Shown: positions 43,183-53,003, counted from the first letter of the stretch. The stretch: DNA of 64,000 bases from Pyrinomonadaceae bacterium (GCA_030841105.1 JAVEDE010000050.1:1-64000), one strand, 5' to 3'. Notes: generated by a model not told the origin, from the letters alone. A program made the numbers and translations.

Positions 43183-44751
43183 CTACTGTTTGAAGAAGAT
43201 GACCGCCTGACGATCTTCGTAGACGCTTCGCCAGTTTGTGTCTTGCCGGAGCAGACTCGCAAGCGGCGTGTTCGGCTTGATCATCACCGTCCGCACGTCG
43301 TAACGCTCAAGCGGCGCGCGCCATTCGCGCTCGCCCGCCATCGTGCTCAACGCTTCTTCCATGAAGGCGTCGCCGTACACGTCCGCCCGCCCGTCAATGT
43401 AGACCTCGCGCTGCGGGTAAAGTTTCCAGATCAGATAGCCGCCCCAGCCGTACTCGTTATAGATCGCGCCCGACTCCGGGTGCGCGCGCAAAAATTCCAC
43501 GGCCGCCGCCGGGTACTTTTCTCTCTCCACTGTCGCCTGCCGCGCGATCACGTTCGCCACGTTCGCAGCGCACAGCCCGATGGGAATGAACATCAACAGC
43601 ACGACGTTGAGCGTCGCCTGCACCCACGCCTTCCCTCCCGTCTCGCGCCGTTCAGCGACGGTCAACCAACGCCACCACACGCGACTCGTCAACAAATGCC
43701 ACGCGTGTTCGGCCAACAGCGGTATTGCCACCAGCGCGAAAAAAGGGATGTTGCGCCATGCGCGCAGCGACGCGTAAGCCGCAACACACAGCAGCAACAA
43801 CTCGCCGGGGCGCGCACGCTTCGGCGAGAGTGCGAGCGCGGCAAACGTGGCGAAGACGAGGAGCGCGAACGGCTGGCTGATGATGAGGTGAAAATTCGGA
43901 GTGAACCACTCGTCAATGTACGCGTGCATCGCGTGCGAGTTGAGCGTCTCGAACGGGTAGGCGAACATTCGCAGGCCGTTCGGATTCAGCGGCACTACCG
44001 AGAGGCACGCCGCAAACAATAAAAGCAGCGGTCGCAGTCTCAACAGCAGCGGCCGCAGTCTTGACGACAAACGCCGCTCCGCTTTCTCTTCCAACAACTC
44101 GTCGAGCACGACGCCCGCGCCCGTCAGTCCGATTAACGCCAAGCCCAGCGCATAGCCGCCGTGCATGTTCACCCACACGAGCATCAACGGCACGAGCCGC
44201 CACAGACTTTTCGCACGTCCGCCGCGCGCGTAGTTGCCGAGCGCAACGACGTAGACGCTCGTGAAGAGGAACGAGATCATCTGCGGACGCACGCCCCACA
44301 TCGGCGCGGTCGCCAGTGCGCCTATGAGTACGGCCGCGCCCGCCACATACGGATGCGGCGCGAACCTCGCCGCGCCCCTGTACGCGATCCACAGCGCGGC
44401 GGTCATCACGAACGAGAAGGACACCACCAGCCCGCCCCAGCCCGTCCACTTGTAGACCGCGTAGATCAAAACTTCGGCGAGCCATTCGTGCGTGATCCAC
44501 TCTCTGCCCTGCGCCGTGAAAGAGAAGATGTCTGCGTGCGGGATGGCGCGTGTCTCGAAGATGAGTTGGCCGGTGCGCAGGTGCCACCAGAAATCCGGGT
44601 CGGTGATCTGCCCGGCCGTCAGCGTGAAGATGGCGGCGAGGAGGACGAACACCAGCAGCCGGCGCGTCGAGAACACGGCCGCCCACGCGCCGTCGCCCGC
44701 GTGGAGAGTGACCGGCCAAACCGCGTCGCCGACTTTTTCAAACTCTCTCAT
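43183..44751 (-). CDS. Polytopic membrane protein, GT-C-like
   Basis: 522 aa from ATG; the track start is TTG nine codons earlier. About 10-12 hydrophobic helices. An early loop has GQITDPDFWWHLRTGQLIFE, then PHADIFSFTAQGREWITHEWL, resembling acidic first-loop motifs of GT-C glycosyltransferases. The C-terminal about 120 residues are soluble (IYNEYGWGGYLIWKLYPQRE, YIDGRADVYGD). Such acidobacterial proteins are usually annotated hypothetical; an isoprenoid-phosphate-dependent sugar transfer is only a guess. 57 bp behind the site-2 protease gene. Confidence 0.7.
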   Translation of the reverse strand: MREFEKVGDAVWPVTLHAGDGAWAAVFSTRRLLVFVLLAAIFTLTAGQITDPDFWWHLRTGQLIFETRAIPHADIFSFTAQGREWITHEWLAEVLIYAVYKWTGWGGLVVSFSFVMTAALWIAYRGAARFAPHPYVAGAAVLIGALATAPMWGVRPQMISFLFTSVYVVALGNYARGGRAKSLWRLVPLMLVWVNMHGGYALGLALIGLTGAGVVLDELLEEKAERRLSSRLRPLLLRLRPLLLLFAACLSVVPLNPNGLRMFAYPFETLNSHAMHAYIDEWFTPNFHLIISQPFALLVFATFAALALSPKRARPGELLLLCVAAYASLRAWRNIPFFALVAIPLLAEHAWHLLTSRVWWRWLTVAERRETGGKAWVQATLNVVLLMFIPIGLCAANVANVIARQATVEREKYPAAAVEFLRAHPESGAIYNEYGWGGYLIWKLYPQREVYIDGRADVYGDAFMEEALSTMAGEREWRAPLERYDVRTVMIKPNTPLASLLRQDTNWRSVYEDRQAVIFFKQ

Positions 44752-44808
44752 CGCCGCCCTCGTCCTCCGCGTCGCCAACTCAACAACTCATTCGCGCCGC
44801 GCCGTTTC

Positions 44809-45303
44809 TCAGAAACCCTGCATCACCAGCGCGATTAACAACGCGAGGCTCGCGCCGCCGCCCGCGATGGTGAATGTCCACTCGACGAGCGCGCTCCGTC
44901 GCTGCATCAACGCGCGCACCAAGACCATGCCGCACTTCCACCCGTCCTGTTGATAAAACGGCAGCAGGTTCGTCGCCGCCAGCAGGTAGTTCATCGCGCC
45001 GAAGATCGTCCCGCTCGCAAGCGACGCCGCGCACAGGTTCACGATGACGCCCGCCAACAGCACCAGCACTTGCTGGCTGAGCGGCCGCTCCTGCAAGCCC
45101 GCCATGTCGAGACGGACGTATGCGCCGATTGGCAACGCGTGCAGTTTGTATTCGACCCCGCCGCACTTGAAGCCGTAGACTTTGCGCCCCCAACCGAGTC
45201 CCAACTCCGTTGCGCCGACGCCGCACGCGCGCGCCGCCACCAGATGACCCAACTCGTGTATCAGCATCGCGACGGCGAAACAGAGGATGTAGGCGAGGAA
45301 CAT
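44809..45303 (-). CDS. Minimal M50 site-2-type metalloprotease
   Basis: 164 aa, four hydrophobic segments. The zinc site IHELGH (about 15-20) lies in the first helix, and a third ligand in NLLPFYQQDGWK (N-x2-P-x4-DG) near the third helix, as in site-2 protease family members. No PDZ domain, so it is a minimal form. It likely cleaves a membrane protein within the bilayer; the substrate is unknown. A heptamer repeat lies directly upstream and no Shine-Dalgarno is visible. It could act with the nearby sigma-54 regulator or the GT-C gene; neither is shown. Confidence 0.82.
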   Translation of the reverse strand: MFLAYILCFAVAMLIHELGHLVAARACGVGATELGLGWGRKVYGFKCGGVEYKLHALPIGAYVRLDMAGLQERPLSQQVLVLLAGVIVNLCAASLASGTIFGAMNYLLAATNLLPFYQQDGWKCGMVLVRALMQRRSALVEWTFTIAGGGASLALLIALVMQGF

Positions 45304-45309
45304 GGGATT

Positions 45310-45478
45310 CGTTAGTTGTCCGTTGTCCGTGGGTAGTTGTTTGCGAGTCAGTCGTCAGTTGTTCGTTGTCCGTGGTCAATAGTCAGTTGTTTACTAACCG
45401 CCGCGCGTGCCTGCCTTCAGGTATCAACTCGCACGGCCACAAGCTACGGACAACTGACCACGGACAACTGTCTGCTCA
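45310..45478. repeat. Heptamer repeats, GTTGTCC/GTCAGTT words
   Basis: GTTGTCC twice, then GTCAGTC, GTCAGTT, GTTCGTT, GTCCGTG, GTCAATA, GTCAGTT as successive 7-mers on the plus strand. CAACTGACCACGGACAACTG (45451-45470) is complementary to the GTCCGTGGTCAATAGTCAGTTG part. It fills the gap between the protease and the sigma-54 regulator. Confidence 0.75.
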
Positions 45479-45479
45479 T

Positions 45480-47045
<1,566 letters not shown>

Positions 47046-47382
47046 GAAACCCCTGTACTGAATATGACGAGCGGCGGCTTCGAGCGCGCATGATTAGAGG
47101 CGCTCAAACCAAGTTTGTTGGAGTCAGGGCAAGTTTTGGTGACGAGAAGTACGGGGAGTGGCTCGTCCTGCCGAAGAACACATGAGGTGGCTTCGACTCA
47201 AACTAAAATTAGTCTAGACGCCCGACGCGGCGAGTGTCAACAGAATTAAAAATTGCCCCCGTCGGTAAGGGAAAAATGTGCGGCGGGGCTAGCACGGGCG
47301 GCGAAAAGAGGGAGTCGAACGGCTGCAAGCATGCCGTTCGACTCCCTCTTTTGTGTCTTAATTCAGACGGTGGAAACTCAGT
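47046..47382. other. Intergenic region upstream of the sigma-54 activator
   Basis: 337 bp. Apart from the terminator at 47304-47352 it holds an AT-rich patch (AATTAAAAATTG) and no ORF. I saw no clear promoter or a sigma-54 site for the activator itself. Confidence 0.5.
47304..47352. terminator. Bidirectional terminator after the BON-LysM gene
   Basis: AAAAGAGGGAGTCGAACGGC, a 9-nt loop, then the exact complement ending CTCTTTT: a perfect 20-bp stem with A- and T-runs on both sides. 31 nt after the stop of the minus-strand BON-LysM gene. Confidence 0.92.
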
Positions 47383-47871
47383 CTAGGACTTGTTAGGGAT
47401 GTTCAACTCCTGGCCGATCTGAATCTTGTCAGGGTCGTTCAGTTTGTCGCGATTCGCGTAGAAGATCTGCATGTACTCGTGGGCGTCGCCGTAGAATTGT
47501 TTGCTGATCTTCGAGAGCGTGTCGCCGGATTTGACCGTGTAGGTCTGCGAATTCTGGCTGCCGCCGCCCGCCGTCGCGGCCTGCGCGCGGCTCGAATCCA
47601 CGTTGATGTCCGCCGTGATGTCGTCAAGATTCGGGTTGACGAGTTTGATCTGATCCCAGAACTTGCCCTTGGCTTCGTCCGAAGGCGCAGTCCCCTTGAT
47701 GAAAAGTTTATCGTCCTGCACGTGCAGGTTGTGAAATTGAATTTGTTGTTGGTCAGCCGTGTTCAAAACTGACTGATATTTCTGCTTCAACGTATCGAAC
47801 CGCTGCTGCGCGTTCGGCTGTTGCTGCGACTCATTGGCACCGTTGCCAAACATTTTATCCCAAAGACCCAT
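47383..47871 (-). CDS. BON-LysM protein (Kbp/YgaU-like)
   Basis: 162 aa from the ATG at MGLWDKMF behind AGAGGAGGAATTCTTAT; the track ORF adds 34 implausible codons. A Gln/Asn-rich linker (about 8-25), a BON domain (about 25-95) and a C-terminal LysM (about 110-160: YTVKSGDTLSKISKQFYGDAHEYMQIFYAN). E. coli Kbp with this layout is a cytosolic K+-binding protein; no signal peptide is seen here either. Role in K+ sensing or stress is inferred from that family. It has its own terminator and is divergent from the GlsB-type gene. Confidence 0.88.
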   Translation of the reverse strand: MGLWDKMFGNGANESQQQPNAQQRFDTLKQKYQSVLNTADQQQIQFHNLHVQDDKLFIKGTAPSDEAKGKFWDQIKLVNPNLDDITADINVDSSRAQAATAGGGSQNSQTYTVKSGDTLSKISKQFYGDAHEYMQIFYANRDKLNDPDKIQIGQELNIPNKS

Positions 47872-48053
47872 ATAAGAATTCCTCCTCTTAGGAAACGGTT
47901 TTTTTCCAAACACCCTAGGCGTTGTGCGATTTAAGTGTGCAACGTTTATACCACGGAATGGAAAGTTGTCCACGCCTCTTTCACGCCCATGATTACTGAC
48001 TAAATATGCGTAAAACGCTCTGGCGTGCGCTTTGCTAAGTGGTCAGGTGCGAC

Positions 48054-48074
48054 CGATTTCATAGTTTGAAATCG
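48054..48074. promoter_or_regulatory. Inverted repeat in the divergent BON-LysM / GlsB promoter region
   Basis: CGATTTCA and TGAAATCG, separated by 5 nt, lie about 73 bp upstream of the GlsB-type start. A possible operator or short hairpin; no regulator identified. Confidence 0.4.
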
Positions 48075-48146
48075 TACAGTTGCCGGTTTCGTGGCTGCTT
48101 TCGGGCAGTTTCGGTATTTCAACAAGATTACTCAGGAGGATGTGAG

Positions 48147-48413
48147 ATGGATATTATTGGAGCGATTATCGTTGGCTTGATAGCCGGGGCGTTGGCGAAG
48201 GCAATTATGCCGGGCAAAGACCCGGGGGGGTTGATTGTCACGATCCTGCTCGGAATTGTCGGCAGCATCATCGGGACTTTCATCGCGCGCGGCTTGTTCG
48301 GCGCGGGTGACGACCAGGGTCTGATCATGCGTATCGTGTTCGCCGTCATTGGAGCGATTATCCTTCTGTTCGGCTATAGACTTATCACTGGCCGCAACCG
48401 CACGACCGTCTAA
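48147..48413 (+). CDS. GlsB/YeaQ/YmgE-family stress membrane protein
   Basis: 88 aa from an ATG behind AGGAGGATGTGAG. Three hydrophobic, Gly-rich helices (MDIIGAIIVGLIAGALAKAI, LIVTILLGIVGSIIGTFIA, IVFAVIGAIILLFGYRL), as in transglycosylase-associated/GlsB proteins. Inner-membrane, usually stress or stationary-phase induced; biochemical role unknown. A strong terminator follows. The track ORF begins 36 codons too early. Confidence 0.93.
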   Translation: MDIIGAIIVGLIAGALAKAIMPGKDPGGLIVTILLGIVGSIIGTFIARGLFGAGDDQGLIMRIVFAVIGAIILLFGYRLITGRNRTTV

Positions 48414-48452
48414 CTAACGGTCAAACACAAACTCTTTCAGTTTCAATGAAAT

Positions 48453-48497
48453 AGCGGGGACTCCGACGCAAGACGCGCCGGAATCCCCGCTTTTTTT
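48453..48497 (+). terminator. Rho-independent terminator after the GlsB-type gene
   Basis: AGCGGGGACTCCGACG, loop, then CGCCGGAATCCCCGCT followed by TTTTTT, about 40 nt after the stop codon. Confidence 0.93.
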
Positions 48498-48837
48498 AAC
48501 TGATTTTTTGACCGCGATTATTCCATAAATAGTTGTAAAGATAGCAATTAGGGGTTTCCCTCCTTGACAACGATGGTTGTTACAAAATTCTCTTCACACC
48601 TCGCCCTCAAACCTCGCATCATGAGTTTGTTTATTGATCAACTAATGTTTTCCACACCTGTGCTAGCTCCCGTGAATCTCTATCTAGCTGCAAGATAAAG
48701 CAAATTTCACTCCTTGCCCATGCAGCGGATTTCCGTTCGCTGCCCGTTCGCCATTTTAAGCGCTTAAGCGCCGTTACTTCAAGTAAACGTTGAACTTAGG
48801 CGTATAAATCGTTGTAAAGAAATAGCTTTACAGCATA

Positions 48838-48851
48838 TAGCACGCGTGCTA
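48838..48851. promoter_or_regulatory. Perfect 14-bp palindrome TAGCACGCGTGCTA
   Basis: A self-complementary site, immediately preceded by the hairpin TGTAAAG-AAATAG-CTTTACA. About 230 bp upstream of the FtsL-like gene. It looks like a dimeric regulator operator; the protein is unknown. Confidence 0.4.
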
Positions 48852-49078
48852 AATTCCCGCCACTTTGTCGCTAAACATTTGAGCGATAAAGGATTGAACG
48901 TGATCAAAGCACATCCCATTGTAGTGTCCAGAGCTTAGCGGCACACTATCTTGAGCTTTTGACATAAACAGGACACAAACAAGCCCTGAAAGCGGGGCGC
49001 TCCTACGACATTCGGGGTCGGGGTTGCTAGTTCGCATCCGGGTTGAATCTGAATCGGAACAAGAGTTGGAGGTGTTAC

Positions 49079-49495
49079 TTGAACAAGGCCGCAAATACTT
49101 ACTGGACTGACTCGCGTCTCTCCGCGCAACGCCCCGCCGCACGCCCCCTTACGCTGGCCGCGCCGGCGCGCGAAATCTCACGCGAACTCGTCGGCACGCG
49201 CACGGAGGTGCGCCGCCGCGGTGGACTCATTCCCTCTTGGGCAGTGTTCACCATGATCATGCTCGCCACCTTCGCGCTCTGCGTTACCGTCACCATGCGC
49301 ACGCACGCCGAGATGCGCGGCGCGGAGCAGAAGTTTTCGCAACTGCAAACCGAGGTGCAGACGCTCAGCAACACGAACGACTCGCTCAAGCGCGAAGCGC
49401 AGCGTTTGCAAAACGACCCGCGTGCCATCGAGGCCGCCGCGCGCGCGCGTCTCAACATGGTGCGCGCCAACGAGTTTGTCGTGCCCGTTGATTAA
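49079..49495 (+). CDS. FtsL/DivIC-like division protein, TTG start
   Basis: 138 aa from a TTG with GGAGGTGTTAC in front; no ATG fits as well. A basic, disordered cytosolic N-terminus of about 60 residues, one membrane helix (about 60-80: SWAVFTMIMLATFALCVTVTM), then a coiled coil (about 83-115: EQKFSQLQTEVQTLSNTNDSLKREAQRLQ) and DPRAIEAAARARLNMVRANEFVV, typical of FtsL/FtsB/DivIC proteins, which link FtsQ and the septal peptidoglycan synthases. It is alone here, away from a dcw cluster. FtsL and FtsB cannot be told apart by eye. Confidence 0.8.
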   Translation: MNKAANTYWTDSRLSAQRPAARPLTLAAPAREISRELVGTRTEVRRRGGLIPSWAVFTMIMLATFALCVTVTMRTHAEMRGAEQKFSQLQTEVQTLSNTNDSLKREAQRLQNDPRAIEAAARARLNMVRANEFVVPVD

Positions 49496-49612
49496 TCGGG
49501 GCGGATGCCCTTTATCGCAGTGAACAGTGTCGCACTTATACCAAGTTCTGCCGGTCGCCCGCCGCTCGCTGCCCGCTTAGTTTCCGCTTAGCGTTGGTTC
49601 CCTCCAGACCCC

Positions 49613-49645
49613 GCGCGGCTGCTCGATTTAATCGAACAGCCGCGC
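49613..49645 (+). terminator. Probable terminator after the FtsL-like gene
   Basis: GCGCGGCTG, a loop with TCGATTTAATCGA that can pair further, then CAGCCGCGC and TACTTCATCTT. The T-tract is weak. Confidence 0.5.
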
Positions 49646-49691
49646 TACTTCATCTTAAGAATCTCCTTCATTTTGCCGCCGGAACATGCGG

Positions 49692-49720
49692 TTGACACCC
49701 CCGCAGTGGTCAACTAATAT
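49692..49720 (+). promoter_or_regulatory. Consensus sigma-70 promoter for the mutase operon
   Basis: TTGACA, a 17-bp spacer, then TAATAT. The -10 ends about 78 bp before the mutase ATG. GTTGAC/GTCAAC also forms a 6-bp inverted repeat inside the promoter, a possible operator. Confidence 0.75.
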
Positions 49721-49798
49721 CAAACTCTATTTATCTCGTTATAAATTTTATTGACAGCGAAACCGCAAGCGTCTGGCGCGGGAGAGACGAGTAAAATT

Positions 49799-51481
49799 AT
49801 GTCTGAAGTCAAAGAAATCACATCGCCGGAACAGGCCGCCGCAGAGCGTTGGGAAGAGGAGACGCTCGCGCCCGTGTTGCAGAAGCGTCCCGAACGCAAG
49901 CAGCGTTTCGAGACCGTTTCGCTCGACGCGGTGGAACGACTTTACACGCCCGCCGACGTGCACGACATAGACTTCGACGAAGACACCGCGTTCCCCGGCG
50001 AGTTCCCATACACGCGCGGCATCCACCCGACCGGCTACCGCGGCAAGCTCTGGACGATGCGCCAGTTCGCCGGGTTCGGCACGCCCGAAGAGACCAACGC
50101 ACGCTTCAAATATCTGATGGCGCAGGGACAGACCGGCCTCTCCGTCGCTTACGATCTGCCGACGCTGATGGGCTACGACGCCGACGCGATGCTCTCCGAA
50201 GGCGAAGTCGGCAAGTGCGGCGTCGCCGTCTCGTCGCTCGCCGACATGGAGACTTTGTTCGACGGCATTCCGCTCGAAGGCGTCACCGTGTCGCAGACGA
50301 TCAACGCGCCCGCGTCGGTGCTGCTGGCGATGTACTTGGTCGTCGCGGAAAAGCAGGGCGCGGACTGGCGCAAGATTTCGGGCACGCTGCAAAACGACAT
50401 TCTCAAGGAGTACATCGCGCAGAAGGAGTGGATTTATCCGATCCGCCCGGCGATGAAACTCGTCGTTGACACCTTCGAGTTCTGCACGCGCCACGTGCCG
50501 AAGTACAACCCGATTTCCGTCAGTGGCTATCACATCCGCGAGGCCGGTTCGACCGCCATGCAGGAACTCGCCTTTACCCTGCGCGACGGCATCGAGTATG
50601 TCCAGTGGGGCGTTGATGCCGGTCTTGACGTGGACGAGTTCGTCCCGCGCATCTCATTTTTCTTCAACGCGCATAACGACTTCTTCGAGGAGATCGCGAA
50701 GTACCGCGCCGCGCGCCGCATCTGGTCGCGCACCATGCGCGAACGCTTCAACGCGAAAGACCCGCGCACGCTCCAGTTGCGTTTCCACACGCAGACGGCG
50801 GGCGTCTCGCTCACCGTGCAGCAGCCTTTGAACAACATCGTCCGCGTCGCCATTCAAGCGCTGGCCGGGGTGCTCGGCGGCACGCAGAGTCTCCACACGG
50901 ACGCCTACGACGAAGCCCTCGCGCTGCCGACCGATCAGGCCGCGCTCATCGCCCTGCGCACGCAACAGATCATCGCCGAAGAGACCGGCGTCGTGAACAC
51001 GGTTGACCCGCTCGGCGGCTCTTACTTCCTCGAATCGCTGACGAAGAAGATGGAGGACGGCGCGCTCGACTACTTCGCCAAGATAGATGCGATGGGCGGG
51101 ATGGTGTTTGCGGTGGAGAAGGGCTTCCCGCAGCGCGAGATTCAGGAGTCGGCTTACCAATACCAGAAGGCCGTCGAACGCGGCGAGCAGACTATCGTCG
51201 GTGTCAACAAGTACCAGATCGAGAACGAGCAGTCGAAGATAGACATTCTCGTCATTGACGAGTCAGTGCGCGGCCACCAGATCGCGCGACTCGAAGAGGC
51301 GCGTGCGCGCCGCGACGATGGCGCGGTCGGGAACGCACTCGAAAAGCTGAAACGCGCGGCACAGTCCGGCGACAACACGATGCCCGCCACGATCGAAGCC
51401 GTCCGCGCCTACGCCACCCTCGGCGAAGTGTGCGACGCCCTGCGCGACGTTTACGGTCTCTACGAAGAACCTGCATTTTAA
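49799..51481 (+). CDS. Methylmalonyl-CoA (acyl-CoA) mutase large subunit
   Basis: 560 aa from the ATG behind GGGAGAGACGAG; the track start is an upstream TTG. B12-dependent mutase catalytic (TIM-barrel) domain: [57 protein letters not shown], and [15 protein letters not shown]. The length and lack of a C-terminal HDRG domain show the two-gene form; the B12-binding subunit is next. It converts methylmalonyl-CoA and succinyl-CoA, closing propionate/valine/isoleucine breakdown; an ethylmalonyl- or isobutyryl-CoA specificity cannot be excluded by eye. Confidence 0.93.
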   Translation: MSEVKEITSPEQAAAERWEEETLAPVLQKRPERKQRFETVSLDAVERLYTPADVHDIDFDEDTAFPGEFPYTRGIHPTGYRGKLWTMRQFAGFGTPEETNARFKYLMAQGQTGLSVAYDLPTLMGYDADAMLSEGEVGKCGVAVSSLADMETLFDGIPLEGVTVSQTINAPASVLLAMYLVVAEKQGADWRKISGTLQNDILKEYIAQKEWIYPIRPAMKLVVDTFEFCTRHVPKYNPISVSGYHIREAGSTAMQELAFTLRDGIEYVQWGVDAGLDVDEFVPRISFFFNAHNDFFEEIAKYRAARRIWSRTMRERFNAKDPRTLQLRFHTQTAGVSLTVQQPLNNIVRVAIQALAGVLGGTQSLHTDAYDEALALPTDQAALIALRTQQIIAEETGVVNTVDPLGGSYFLESLTKKMEDGALDYFAKIDAMGGMVFAVEKGFPQREIQESAYQYQKAVERGEQTIVGVNKYQIENEQSKIDILVIDESVRGHQIARLEEARARRDDGAVGNALEKLKRAAQSGDNTMPATIEAVRAYATLGEVCDALRDVYGLYEEPAF

Positions 51482-51485
51482 AAGC

Positions 51486-51584
51486 AGTGACGAGTGACAG
51501 GTGACGAGTGACAAGTTAAAGCAGAAACTTCGTCTTTAAACTTGTCTTTGATCTCGTCACCTGTCACTCGTCACTTGTCACTGT
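51486..51584. repeat. Heptamer inverted repeat, GTGACGA words, between mutase subunits
   Basis: The left arm reads GTGACGA, GTGACAG, GTGACGA, GTGACAA, GTTAAAG. The right arm CTCGTCACCTGTCACTCGTC plus ACTTGTCACTG is its near complement. The whole intersubunit gap is occupied; no Shine-Dalgarno remains before the small subunit. Confidence 0.9.
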
Positions 51585-51604
51585 TTTATTGTCACTGTTC
51601 TCTT

Positions 51605-52009
51605 ATGACTGAAAGAAAAATTCGCGTACTTGTTGCCAAGCCCGGACTCGACGGTCATGACCGCGGGGCGAAGATCATCGCCCGCGCGTTGCGCGACGCG
51701 GGGATGGAAGTGATCTACACGGGTCTGCGGCAGACGCCGGAGATGATCGCCGCCGCCGCGTTGCAAGAGGACGTTGACGCGGTGGGCGTGTCAATCCTGA
51801 GCGGCGCGCACAACACGCTCTGCCCGCGCATCGTGCAGCTTTTGCAGGAGCGCGGGATGGACGATTGTCTCGTGCTCGTCGGCGGCATCGTGCCGAAAGA
51901 GGATGTGCCGCGCTTGAAGGAGATGGGCGTGGCCGAAGTGTTCCTGCCCGGCACGTCCACCGAAGACATCGTGACTTACCTGCGCGACAACGTGCGCCCG
52001 CGCGCGTGA
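51605..52009 (+). CDS. Cobalamin-binding subunit of the acyl-CoA mutase
   Basis: 134 aa from the ATG at [10 protein letters not shown]12-binding domain: [20 protein letters not shown] (DGHDRG carries the His that replaces dimethylbenzimidazole), [14 protein letters not shown], and [19 protein letters not shown]...[11 protein letters not shown]. Partner of the large subunit 123 bp upstream. The start is preceded by TTTATTGTCACTGTTCTCTT, without a ribosome site, so translation may rely on another mechanism. The crotonase gene follows 22 bp later. Confidence 0.95.
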   Translation: MTERKIRVLVAKPGLDGHDRGAKIIARALRDAGMEVIYTGLRQTPEMIAAAALQEDVDAVGVSILSGAHNTLCPRIVQLLQERGMDDCLVLVGGIVPKEDVPRLKEMGVAEVFLPGTSTEDIVTYLRDNVRPRA

Positions 52010-52031
52010 TCCTCTTCTAACAAACTCACGG

Positions 52032-52667
52032 ATGCCAGACGACGAGCAATTAGTCGAGACGCGCCCCGCCGCAGTGGTCGTCGAGACGCGCGAGTCAGTT
52101 GTCGTCATCCGTCTCAATCGCCCCGCCGAACGCAACCCGCTCTCCGTCGCCACGCTCGAAGAATTAGACCAACTCGTCTCCGCACTCTCCGCTCGCACGG
52201 ACATCTACGCGATCATCTTCACGGGCACGGGCGACGCCTTCGCCTCCGGCGCTGATATACGCGAACTCGGCGCGCTCACGGCCGGGACGGCGGTTGAGTT
52301 CGCGCGTCTCGGCCAGTGTCTCATGCAAAGAATCGCGGACGCGCCGCAACTGACCGTGGCCGCCGTCAACGGCTACTGCATGGGCGGCGGTCTCGACCTC
52401 GCGCTCTCCTGCGACTTACGCTGCGCCACGCCCTCCGCCGTCTTCGCGCACCCCGGCGCGCGCCTTGGCATCATCACCGGCTGGGGCGGCACGCAGAGAC
52501 TCCCGCGTCTCATCGGTCAGGCGCGCGCGCTCGAAATGTTCGCGACCGCGCGACGCGTGAATGCCGACGAGGCACACGAGATCGGCTTAGTGAATCGCAT
52601 CGGCGACCCCGTGGTTGAAGTGGCTCACGAACTCGCGCTATCGCTCGGCGGAAACGGCGCGCGTTAA
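52032..52667 (+). CDS. Enoyl-CoA hydratase/isomerase-family protein with both catalytic Glu replaced
   Basis: 211 aa, shorter than usual (about 260), lacking the C-terminal helical part. Crotonase fold: IRLNRPAERNPL, oxyanion loop SGADIREL, NGYCMGGGLDLALSCDLRCA, GWGGTQRLPRLIG. By alignment with rat mitochondrial hydratase, E144 is Asp (GGGLD) and E164 is Gly (HPGARLG). Ordinary hydration is therefore doubtful; isomerase, decarboxylase or binding roles are possible. Last gene of the mutase operon (22 bp gap), so it probably acts on a CoA ester from the same pathway. Confidence 0.85.
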   Translation: MPDDEQLVETRPAAVVVETRESVVVIRLNRPAERNPLSVATLEELDQLVSALSARTDIYAIIFTGTGDAFASGADIRELGALTAGTAVEFARLGQCLMQRIADAPQLTVAAVNGYCMGGGLDLALSCDLRCATPSAVFAHPGARLGIITGWGGTQRLPRLIGQARALEMFATARRVNADEAHEIGLVNRIGDPVVEVAHELALSLGGNGAR

Positions 52668-52707
52668 CCGTCGCCTCCGCGGGGCGCATCACGCTTGAGG
52701 CTGTAAC

Positions 52708-52737
52708 TTGACACCAACCGAGCCGCGCGCTTATTTT
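52708..52737 (+). promoter_or_regulatory. Sigma-70-like promoter in front of the Tyr-rich mini-ORF
   Basis: TTGACA, an 18-bp spacer, TATTTT. It lies 41 bp after the crotonase stop and 44 bp before the mini-ORF ATG. Confidence 0.5.
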
Positions 52738-52780
52738 AGATTTCGCGCCCCGCAGAGTTTCCGGCGCATATCACAAGACG

Positions 52781-52888
52781 ATGTTGACGCAACCGAACAG
52801 TTCCTATCGCTACGGCTACTATTACGGCTCGCTCTCCGCACGGAGGGATGGGACGGCGAAGGACTGTCGGCGCGTGCTCGTCATGTAG
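52781..52888 (+). CDS. Possible Tyr-rich leader peptide (35 aa)
   Basis: 35 codons from ATG to TAG, missed by the track. Near the start it has SSYRYGYYYGS: five Tyr codons in a row of eight residues. It lies between a promoter and a terminator directly upstream of phenylalanine hydroxylase. There is no good Shine-Dalgarno (CACAAGACG). Proposed as an attenuation leader sensing tyrosyl-tRNA, or a non-functional ORF. Confidence 0.35.
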   Translation: MLTQPNSSYRYGYYYGSLSARRDGTAKDCRRVLVM

Positions 52889-52911
52889 CGCAAACCTGAG
52901 ACGGATTTCTT

Positions 52912-52964
52912 GAACCGGCCACTTTCCTTCCGACGCGGAAAGACAAGTGGCCGGTTCTTTTTTT
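52912..52964 (+). terminator. Strong terminator / possible attenuator before phhA
   Basis: GAACCGGCCACTT and AAGTGGCCGGTTC form a perfect 13-bp stem, then T7. The inner part (CTTTCC/GGAAAG) can form a second stem. It ends 39 bp before the hydroxylase start, so it could end the mutase operon or attenuate phhA. Confidence 0.9.
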
Positions 52965-53003
52965 ATTCCACCTTCAAGCTCACACGGCGACGGAGTTTCA
53001 ATC

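Larger units (their letters stand above)
48414..49078. other. 665-bp AT-rich intergenic region
   Basis: It contains the GlsB terminator (listed separately), a TTGACA box at 48564-48569 without a clear -10, a perfect 12-bp palindrome TTAAGCGCTTAA (48756-48767), the hairpin TGTAAAG/CTTTACA (48813-48832) and a perfect 14-bp palindrome TAGCACGCGTGCTA (48838-48851). A second TTGACA occurs at 48958. No coding sequence supported. Confidence 0.5.
49496..49798. other. Intergenic region before the B12 mutase operon
   Basis: 303 bp. It holds the hairpin at 49613-49645 and the promoter at 49692-49720. No B12 riboswitch conserved core was recognised despite the cobalamin-dependent mutase downstream. Confidence 0.5.
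52668..53003. other. Leader region of the phenylalanine hydroxylase gene
   Basis: 336 bp containing a promoter, a Tyr-rich small ORF and a strong terminator (listed separately), then 39 bp to the hydroxylase start. Layout is consistent with attenuation or with a small RNA. Another ORF (52708-52899) lacks a ribosome site. Confidence 0.5.

Noticed and set aside
49496-49798. Cobalamin riboswitch before the B12 mutase
   Set aside because: The B12-box and the expected junction stems were not seen; a consensus promoter explains expression.
52708-52899. 63-aa ORF before phhA
   Set aside because: TTG start inside the promoter and no ribosome site; the Tyr-rich mini-ORF is in another frame and better placed.
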